A stretch of 5,183 bases of DNA. Origin: Piscirickettsiaceae bacterium. Lineage in GTDB: Bacteria; Pseudomonadota; Gammaproteobacteria; Nitrosococcales; Methylophagaceae. The stretch spans positions 1 to 5,183 of the forward strand of contig JAUXFA010000115.1 in assembly GCA_030620285.1 (NCBI GenBank). Direction: 5' to 3'. Position 1 is the stretch's first letter. Each line of letters starts with the position of its first letter. The notes beneath the pieces are model-generated. The model was not told where the DNA came from, ran no database searches, and saw nothing but the letters and a program-made list of their open reading frames with translations. The translations under genes were made by a program, and so were the position numbers. Below, piece after piece: positions 1-5,183 of this stretch.

Positions 1-1068
1 GTCGACACTGAATTTTTACGCGAAAAAACTTATTACCCACAACTGTGTTTAATTCAAGTTGCCACCAAAGATCATATTGCCTGTATTGATCCACTAGTAT
101 TAACAGATTTAAACCCTATTCTCGACTTATTCTATAACCCTGATATCACTATCGTATTTCATGCTGCTCGCCAAGATTTAGAATTATTTTATCTATTACG
201 TGATGATTTACCTTCACCTATTTTTGATACCCAAATTGCGGCAACCGTATTAGGTTATGGCGAACAAATCGGTTATGGCAATCTCGTTAAACAATGTCTT
301 AATGTTGATTTAGATAAAGCCCATTCTCGTACCGACTGGACTAAACGCCCGCTTGATCCAGCTCAAATTGAGTATGCTGCCGATGATGTTCGTTATTTGC
401 GAGATGTTTATAAATTATTGATACAACAACTTGAACAAAAAGAGCGTAGTCATTGGCTGCAAGATGATTTTGCTAATTTAACAAGCCTAACAACATATAA
501 GCCCGATCCCAATAATATTTGGCGAAAAATTAAAGGGGCTGGCCGCTTAAAAGGCAATCAACTTGCCATCTTGCAAAAGCTTGGTGCATGGCGTGAACAT
601 CGTGCACTCAAATCTAATCGTCCCCGCCGTTGGATATTAAGAGATGATGTATTGATCGACTTAGCTAAGCTCGGGCCAGATTCAGCTGATAAATTTAGCC
701 TCATTCGTGGACTTGAAGATCGTACCATTGAACGTCATGGCAAAGAGTTTCTGGATATCATCAAACAAGCTAAAGCATTAGCTAAGGAACACTGGCCAAC
801 AGTCAAAAAAGCGCAGCCTTTAACAAACCAACAAGATGCAATTGTTGATGCCCTACTCGCACTATTAAGAAAACTATGTGCTGAACAATCGATCTCTCCC
901 GTTGCTGTTGCTGTTCGTAAAGATATTGAACGCATGGTGAGAGGCGAAACAGATATTCCGATTTTACAAGGTTGGCGAAATGAAATTGTAGGTCAACATC
1001 TGCAAGCATTTATCAATGGTAAGCTTGCCATTACAGCCGATACTACCCAACTCTATACCCAAAGCTAA
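1..1068 (+). CDS. rnd: Ribonuclease D, 3' part (N-terminus cut by window edge)
   Basis: RNase D is a cytoplasmic DEDD-family 3'-5' exoribonuclease that trims tRNA precursors and other small RNAs and releases 5'-nucleotides. The frame is open from base 1, giving 355 visible residues. All three exonuclease motifs are present: motif I is DTE at visible residues 2-4, motif II has D59 in HAARQDLE, and motif III is Y125-AAD-D129. The four catalytic carboxylates (D2, E4, D59, D129) are therefore intact, and the enzyme is of the DEDDy type. An HRDC nucleic-acid-binding domain follows at about 183-258 (WRKIKG lead-in, then LKGNQLAILQKLGAWREHRA). A second HRDC-like helical domain lies at about 274-344 and ends with GWRNEIVGQHL. 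Compared with E. coli RNase D (375 aa, motif I at D28), only about 25 residues should be missing. The ATG at 397 is internal and not the start. The stop overlaps the ribosome binding site of the next gene. No truncation or frameshift is seen inside the window. Confidence 0.96.
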   Translation, partial: VDTEFLREKTYYPQLCLIQVATKDHIACIDPLVLTDLNPILDLFYNPDITIVFHAARQDLELFYLLRDDLPSPIFDTQIAATVLGYGEQIGYGNLVKQCLNVDLDKAHSRTDWTKRPLDPAQIEYAADDVRYLRDVYKLLIQQLEQKERSHWLQDDFANLTSLTTYKPDPNNIWRKIKGAGRLKGNQLAILQKLGAWREHRALKSNRPRRWILRDDVLIDLAKLGPDSADKFSLIRGLEDRTIERHGKEFLDIIKQAKALAKEHWPTVKKAQPLTNQQDAIVDALLALLRKLCAEQSISPVAVAVRKDIERMVRGETDIPILQGWRNEIVGQHLQAFINGKLAITADTTQLYTQS

Positions 1069-1071
1069 GGA
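1066..1071 (+). promoter_or_regulatory. Ribosome binding site of the PfkB-family kinase, overlapping the rnd stop
   Basis: TAAGGA is a good Shine-Dalgarno sequence seven bases before the ATG at 1079. Its first three bases are the rnd stop codon. This supports ATG 1079 over the in-frame ATG at 1016, which would overlap rnd by 53 bases and add 21 residues ahead of the conserved GSFAYDT start of the kinase fold. The arrangement suggests that ribosomes ending on rnd help initiation on the kinase gene (inference). Confidence 0.8.
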
Positions 1072-1078
1072 CAAAACC

Positions 1079-2002
1079 ATGTCAGCATTAATCTGTGGCT
1101 CATTTGCTTATGACACCATTATGGTGTTTCCAGACCAGTTCAAAAACCATATCTTGCCTGATAAAGTGCATATGCTTAATGTCGCATTCCTAGTACCTGA
1201 ATTACGCCGTGAATTTGGTGGCTGTGCTGGCAATATTGCCTACAACTTGAAATTATTAGGTCATGATCCCATTCCAATGGGAACGGTCGGTAGTGACTTT
1301 GATAGCTATGCCGTATGGATGGATAAACATGGCATCAATCGCCAGTATGTACATGTTAAAGAGGGCAATTATACCGCCCAAGCTTTTATCACCACCGATA
1401 TGGATGATAACCAAATCACCGCATTTCATCCTGGTGCGATGAATTTAGCACATAAAACCCATATCAATGAAGCCAAAGATATTAAATTAGCTATTGTTGC
1501 CCCTGATGGTCGAGATGGCATGATTCAACATGCCCAACAGCTACATGATGCTGATATTCCATTTATCTTCGATCCTGGCCAAGGTCTACCGATGTTTGAT
1601 GGTGATGATTTATTAAATTTTACTAAACAAGCAACTTATATCGCACTCAATGATTATGAAGCCCAGTTATTTCAAGATCGGACTGGTTTATCACCAGCAG
1701 AAATCGCTGAGCATATTGAAGCCTTAATTATCACTCGCGGCAGTGAAGGCTCATATATATACACTGGCGGAAAGCGTCTCGATATTCCCTGTGCTAAAAC
1801 TGAAAAACTAGTCGATCCCACCGGTTGTGGTGATGCCTACCGTGCCGGATTAATCCACGGCATATTACATGGAAAAGATTGGGAAACCACTGGTAGAATT
1901 GCCTCTCTCTTAGGTGCCATTAAAATCGAACAACATGGCACTCAAAATCATACGTTCACTACTGAAGAATTTAATCAGAGGTTTGGAGCGGCCTTTGGCT
2001 AA
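1079..2002 (+). CDS. PfkB/ribokinase-family kinase, adenosine-kinase-like
   Basis: This is a cytoplasmic ATP-dependent kinase of 307 aa, the usual length for the PfkB/ribokinase fold. Members phosphorylate a hydroxymethyl group on a sugar or nucleoside. The N-terminal strand MSALICGSFAYDT carries the substrate-site G7 and D12. PfkB signature 1 is the GG-x3-N-x-A block (G47, G48, N52, A54, then LKLLG). The core has FDPGQGL at 164-170, the Mg/phosphate motif NxxE as N191-DY-E194, and TRGSEGS at 219-225. Signature 2 is DPTGCGDAYRAG from residue 246, with D252 as the expected catalytic base. The anion-hole motif reads GCGD rather than the usual GAGD. The overall pattern (GGCAGNIAYNLKLLG, DPTG.GDAYRAG) resembles proteobacterial proteins often annotated as adenosine kinase or 'carbohydrate kinase family'. 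Adenosine salvage after S-adenosylhomocysteine hydrolysis is a plausible role, but the substrate cannot be fixed from sequence. It is probably co-transcribed with rnd and is followed by a terminator eight bases after its stop. Confidence 0.9.
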   Translation: MSALICGSFAYDTIMVFPDQFKNHILPDKVHMLNVAFLVPELRREFGGCAGNIAYNLKLLGHDPIPMGTVGSDFDSYAVWMDKHGINRQYVHVKEGNYTAQAFITTDMDDNQITAFHPGAMNLAHKTHINEAKDIKLAIVAPDGRDGMIQHAQQLHDADIPFIFDPGQGLPMFDGDDLLNFTKQATYIALNDYEAQLFQDRTGLSPAEIAEHIEALIITRGSEGSYIYTGGKRLDIPCAKTEKLVDPTGCGDAYRAGLIHGILHGKDWETTGRIASLLGAIKIEQHGTQNHTFTTEEFNQRFGAAFG

Positions 2003-2009
2003 TGTTTTA

Positions 2010-2049
2010 AAACCAAAAGCTCTCCCCTCTTGGAGAGAGCTTTTGGTTT
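2010..2049. terminator. Bidirectional intrinsic terminator between convergent genes
   Basis: A perfect 15-bp inverted repeat (AAACCAAAAGCTCTC at 2010-2024, its complement at 2035-2049) encloses a 10-base loop. It starts 8 bases after the kinase stop (2002) and lies 13 bases beyond the end of the PilV-like gene (2063). The T-rich 3' arm (TTTTGGTTT on plus, TTTTGGTTTT on minus) gives a U-rich tail in either direction, though not an uninterrupted T run. It should end transcription of both converging units. Its position and symmetry make this assignment strong; efficiency in each direction is not predictable by eye. Confidence 0.88.
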
Positions 2050-2062
2050 CAGTTAATCATGA

Positions 2063-4045
2063 CTACGAAGTACAATCAATTACAATCACACCCGTAGAAA
2101 TATCAGATATCACATTATTCTGACTAAATGTTCCGACACCACTACAACCGTTATTTTTTGAAGCTGATATTGAAATACTGACATTACTTCCAGATGGGAA
2201 CGAACATGTAAATGGACCCGCGCTAGCCTGATCGAATGCGCATTCAGCTGTATCCAAATTTGGTTTTACCCCATTTATATTAGAGCTATCTGAAGAAATC
2301 AGTGATATATCTCCTGTTACTGTTATATTGGTCGCAGTAGCGGCCACAATGACTGCGACTGTATCTGAAACAGGGGTTGTCGGAGATGGGTTTACTGCCA
2401 GCTGCGTAATTCCATCATTACTAGGCTCCATACTAGAGGTAATATTTACACCAGGTAATACTACTGCAGCATGAGCAGTAATCAAGCCTCGGGAATAAGT
2501 ACCATAATAATCATTTACTGGATCTGAGACAGTCGCTATAGCATCATTTCTGACTGACACATCAGCAGTTGAAGCAGAATTCCACTGTGATAACAAAGTT
2601 AAATTCACCTCTGAAAATGGAACTCGTTCCAGCCGATCAGCATTAGCACTATTCACAACATAGCTGGCATACTCCGAGCTCAAAGTGCCCGTTGTATCAT
2701 AAACCTTATCAATATAGACGCCTCGACTTTCTAGCTGCTGAATAGTGCCGACAGCACTACTAACAGGTGTCCTTAATACAGGTTGCACAGCTAGCGTTGT
2801 ACCTTCAATCTCATCTTTAAGTAACTGTTCAACATATGAGATATATTGCGCTTGTAATGGATCGCCATCTACCAAGTTATTTCGATTCATAGTGGTGAGA
2901 TCTTTCAAATCCCAATCTTGAAACACTCGTAAAACACCATCAATACGTTTAAACCGGCACGATTCAATATACTCATGACCTGGTGTAGTCGCCAGCGCGC
3001 CACTTGCTCTATAATGCGGATGGTCACCCGTACCCGTGCCATCTACATATTTTACAAGTGATGCGGTATCGTCATGATGATCGCGGCAACAGGTATCACA
3101 AATTTCATCTACCGCATTAGCATTATTAGTTTCCGACCCGCTTGCTTTACTAATGGGAAAATCAACAAAATCATGCCGATCATTATCCGTTTCATTCCAT
3201 AAAACATGCCCTGGAGGGAATGCTACAGCATTTGCTGCTGACAAGTTACAATGGCAATCAACCGTTACAAATTCTTCTTGTCTATCCCTAATAAACTCTG
3301 AGCCATCTTGGTGATAGCTGATAACTTCAAAAGAGACTAGAATATTAGAGTTTGAACCGGTACTCACCGCATCAGGTAGCGGTTTACTAGTTTGTCGTTT
3401 GACGCCATCACCCGTATCAACTGTAATATCAATAACATCCGGGGCAAGTTCAGGAGTATACCGTGCTCTTGGAAGATCACCACCATCATGTGAATTATCA
3501 GATAATGCTGTTAAATCAGGCGCATAAGCATCAATAACCGTTTCCAACACCACACTCTGTGGCGTTCCTGTTTGATCATTCCAAGCTACCGTCACTGCTA
3601 CCTTCTTAAACTGAGATTTAGCATCAATTGTAGCTGCCGATGTACTCACAGCAGTTGAACCCACCGAAGCATAATACCAATGGTCCATATCCCACGTCAG
3701 TGTGTAGTTATAGTTTCCAATGGTAATGTTTCCTGATGCTATTGTTCCACCGGCATTATCATCTATAAAAGCATAGGACTGCTCATCTAAAGGATCTGTT
3801 GGGTCCCAAGTTTCGGTGGTAGCAGGATCATTGTCTATATCGTCATCCAAATGAACAAAACTTTTTAGATCATCTACCTTTTTCTGTGCCAAGGTCATTG
3901 CAACAGATCGTTGATTAGCATCAGAACTATTGCGAATTAACGTCCCTTGCAATTTCGAAATGCCTAATATTCCCAAGGCAAGCACTAATAAAGCAACCAT
4001 CACTTCTATTAGTGTGAAACCTCTATTTTTATTTGTCATCTTCAT
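2063..4045 (-). CDS. pilV: PilV-like type IV pilus minor prepilin, greatly enlarged (660 aa)
   Basis: This is a type IV prepilin, exported and processed at the inner membrane by prepilin peptidase and then built into, or priming, the pilus. The class III signal is unmistakable: a short basic leader (MKMTNKNRG), predicted cleavage at G9|F10, then FTLIEVMVALLVLALGILGI with the conserved Glu five residues after the cut (E14). The helix runs on through KLQGTLIRNS and AQKKVDDL, as in PilV. A standard pilin globular domain seems to end near residue 175 (YNYTLTW at 112-118, then KKVAVTVAWND at 147-157). PilV proteins are usually about 150-200 aa, so about 485 residues are additional. The extension holds a Cys/His block (C264, C266, C316, C319, C320, H323, H324, C363), a mixed middle region (about 375-550), and a C-terminal domain with C602, C614, C634 and C658. 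The start is ATG 4045, seven bases after AAGGAG. It is the last gene of its operon. The pilin identity is firm; the PilV subtype is likely; the function of the extension is unknown. Confidence 0.85.
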   Translation of the reverse strand: MKMTNKNRGFTLIEVMVALLVLALGILGISKLQGTLIRNSSDANQRSVAMTLAQKKVDDLKSFVHLDDDIDNDPATTETWDPTDPLDEQSYAFIDDNAGGTIASGNITIGNYNYTLTWDMDHWYYASVGSTAVSTSAATIDAKSQFKKVAVTVAWNDQTGTPQSVVLETVIDAYAPDLTALSDNSHDGGDLPRARYTPELAPDVIDITVDTGDGVKRQTSKPLPDAVSTGSNSNILVSFEVISYHQDGSEFIRDRQEEFVTVDCHCNLSAANAVAFPPGHVLWNETDNDRHDFVDFPISKASGSETNNANAVDEICDTCCRDHHDDTASLVKYVDGTGTGDHPHYRASGALATTPGHEYIESCRFKRIDGVLRVFQDWDLKDLTTMNRNNLVDGDPLQAQYISYVEQLLKDEIEGTTLAVQPVLRTPVSSAVGTIQQLESRGVYIDKVYDTTGTLSSEYASYVVNSANADRLERVPFSEVNLTLLSQWNSASTADVSVRNDAIATVSDPVNDYYGTYSRGLITAHAAVVLPGVNITSSMEPSNDGITQLAVNPSPTTPVSDTVAVIVAATATNITVTGDISLISSDSSNINGVKPNLDTAECAFDQASAGPFTCSFPSGSNVSISISASKNNGCSGVGTFSQNNVISDISTGVIVIDCTS

Positions 4046-4052
4046 TTCCGTT

Positions 4053-4058
4053 CTCCTT
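4053..4058 (-). promoter_or_regulatory. Ribosome binding site of the PilV-like gene
   Basis: On the minus strand AAGGAG ends seven bases before the ATG at 4045, the ideal spacing. The second in-frame ATG at 4039 would have a 13-base spacer, so the first one is preferred. The site lies in the 23-base gap after the stop of the upstream PilX-like gene, which argues for one operon with no separate promoter between the two. Confidence 0.85.
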
Positions 4059-4068
4059 AACTACTCGG

Positions 4069-5183
4069 CTATGGAGTAGGAGTAAAATCACGCCAGCTAT
4101 ATTTTACTTTGGCTATATCAGTATTTATCGTATCGTCAACTAAGTTTTGAAAAACATTCTCGTCATACACTTGCGAATAGTTACCATTGGTCAAATCACT
4201 GGGAATATCTGAAATAGCGGAACCATGAATAACAGGGCCACCATTCAACACAAAATTACCTAGGCCGACTAGAATGCCCCATACTTCAGCACCGGCATTG
4301 ACTCGTATCTCACCCTGTACAACCAAGATTATAGGTTTGGCTCTACTGCCAATCGTCACATTGCTACCAATATCACAATCACCATCGGCCCATACCAATG
4401 CCGAATTACTCAATCCAGCAAAATCAGCTGCTAAATTTGTACAGCAGTTTTGTCCTGGTATACAGCTATCATATAAAATGCCGCTTGCATCAGCGCGATC
4501 TCTGACTTCAGTAATTAACTCTGCTTTATTACTTGTACCGGGAGTACCAAATACGCAGACAAATGGCGAACTCGGAAAGGCTGTCGATGAATCCAATACA
4601 ATATCGGCATCAACATCACCAGAATTACTGCGTTCGGTATCACAACTACAAGATGACCATGAAAGCCCTGAATCACCGTCGCCTTTGGTATCTGTACAGA
4701 TATCTGCTGCATCTTTGAACTCACCGTGATCACAGGTTTTCCAGTTTGCTCCTGTGGTATCTAATGTATCCATCGCCCATACTGATACCGGCACACCAGG
4801 ACCACCACCATTTGGGTTTGGAACAATATTAAAGTTACCACTCAGATTACCCGATGGCACCATCAATGGCGGCAGTTCACCCGGAATAAGAAGCGTTGTT
4901 TTTGCGTATGAAATCTGAGCAACTGCTGCACCCGTACCATCTGCAGTAACGCCCACACCCACGGCAAGCGTGCCTGAACCCAGATTAACAAGATAGGCTG
5001 TAGCATTATTTGAAATGGCAGTTACGCCAGAATTCCAAGACACTGCTGCTCCAGAAGCATCGGTATCTGTATAAACGTCTATAGCTCCTGCTATACCATT
5101 AGGCCCACATGGAAAGTCAGTAATAACACCACAACTCACCCATCCATCACTAAGTCGGAGGCCAAGCGGTCTTAGGAAGACAA
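4069..5183 (-). CDS. PilX-like type IV pilus assembly protein, C-terminal part (5' end cut by window edge)
   Basis: The minus-strand frame is open from the window's right edge to TAG at 4069-4071, giving 370 visible residues. The GTG at 5139 is unlikely to be the start: 14 more open codons precede it, it has no Shine-Dalgarno sequence, and no signal or membrane segment follows. The N-terminal hydrophobic segment expected of this family would lie outside the window. The stretch GNFNIVPNPNGGGPGVPVSVW (visible 115-135) and the ending SWRDF resemble large pilus-assembly proteins with a PilX N-terminal domain; this is from memory of the family. The region is rich in Ser, Asp and Gly and has 11 Cys, including CSC (178, 180) and CC (246, 247). 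Residues about 258-325 alternate short strands and turns (DIGSNVTIGSRAKPIILVVQ, then EIRVNAGAEVWGILVG, FVLNGGPVIHGSAIS), as in a small beta-helix. It is probably secreted to the periplasm or pilus tip as a partner of the PilV-like protein downstream. The PilX-like label is moderately sure; the pilus context is strong. Confidence 0.68.
   Translation of the reverse strand, partial: VFLRPLGLRLSDGWVSCGVITDFPCGPNGIAGAIDVYTDTDASGAAVSWNSGVTAISNNATAYLVNLGSGTLAVGVGVTADGTGAAVAQISYAKTTLLIPGELPPLMVPSGNLSGNFNIVPNPNGGGPGVPVSVWAMDTLDTTGANWKTCDHGEFKDAADICTDTKGDGDSGLSWSSCSCDTERSNSGDVDADIVLDSSTAFPSSPFVCVFGTPGTSNKAELITEVRDRADASGILYDSCIPGQNCCTNLAADFAGLSNSALVWADGDCDIGSNVTIGSRAKPIILVVQGEIRVNAGAEVWGILVGLGNFVLNGGPVIHGSAISDIPSDLTNGNYSQVYDENVFQNLVDDTINTDIAKVKYSWRDFTPTP

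Noticed and set aside
1..6. GTCGAC (SalI site) exactly at the window start, as a possible cloning junction
   Set aside because: It encodes the V-D just before and within the conserved DTE motif of RNase D in the correct frame, so it fits natural sequence. One six-base match is not evidence of a junction.
735..1009. Minus-strand open frames of 66 and 68 codons inside rnd
   Set aside because: They lie opposite a clearly conserved exonuclease/HRDC gene and show no recognisable domain and no good ribosome binding site.
1016..1078. In-frame ATG at 1016 as a longer start for the PfkB-family kinase
   Set aside because: It overlaps the rnd coding region and adds 21 residues before the conserved N-terminal strand, and ATG 1079 has a well-placed TAAGGA.
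2009..2050. The 15-bp inverted repeat as a transposon end or attachment site
   Set aside because: It is a single copy, sits exactly between two convergent stops and has T-rich outer arms, all of which fit a bidirectional terminator better.
1914..2123. Plus-strand 69-codon frame spanning the kinase end and the terminator
   Set aside because: It runs through the hairpin and into the antisense of the PilV-like gene, with no protein-like features.
4274..4733. Open frames of 151 and 61 codons (plus) and 72 codons (minus) within the PilX-like gene
   Set aside because: They overlap a coherent pilus-protein reading frame that stays open across the whole region. Their own translations show no family signature, and the composition is what an out-of-frame Ser/Asp/Gly-rich gene produces.
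5137..5139. GTG as the start codon of the PilX-like protein
   Set aside because: The frame stays open to the window edge, there is no Shine-Dalgarno sequence in front, and no export signal follows as a pilus protein needs.

Overview
The window looks like the chromosome of a moderately AT-rich, Gram-negative proteobacterium, most likely a gammaproteobacterium. The reasons are a RNase D of the enterobacterial/pseudomonad type, strong AAGGAG-type ribosome binding sites, and a type IV pilus minor-pilin cluster. Genus cannot be set from the sequence alone. Coding density is high, with no gap over 100 bases. I see no tRNA or rRNA, CRISPR array, insertion sequence or phage gene.

The left part (1-2002, plus strand) holds two housekeeping genes in tandem. 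The first is the 3' part of rnd (RNase D, N-terminus cut by the window edge). Its stop codon is built into the Shine-Dalgarno sequence of the second gene, a complete PfkB/ribokinase-family kinase (307 aa) of the adenosine-kinase-like subgroup. The two are probably co-transcribed and translationally coupled.

The centre (2003-2062) is a short convergent intergenic space. It is almost filled by a perfect 15-bp inverted repeat with a 10-base loop, placed to end transcription from both sides.

The right part (2063-5183, minus strand) is the distal end of a type IV pilus minor-pilin operon. The upstream gene, cut at the window edge, has the C-terminal half of a PilX-like secreted pilus-assembly protein, Cys-rich and ending in a beta-helix-like tail. 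It is followed after 23 bases by a complete PilV-like prepilin. That protein has a normal class III signal and pilin domain but is 660 aa long. About 485 residues beyond the pilin fold carry a Cys/His-rich block (CxC, CxxCC, HH) and a separate four-Cys C-terminal domain.

The most interesting object is this oversized PilV-like protein paired with the Cys-rich PilX-like protein. They may form a specialised, disulfide-stabilised or metal-binding pilus-tip module. That role is inference; the pilin signature and the cysteine pattern are directly visible.
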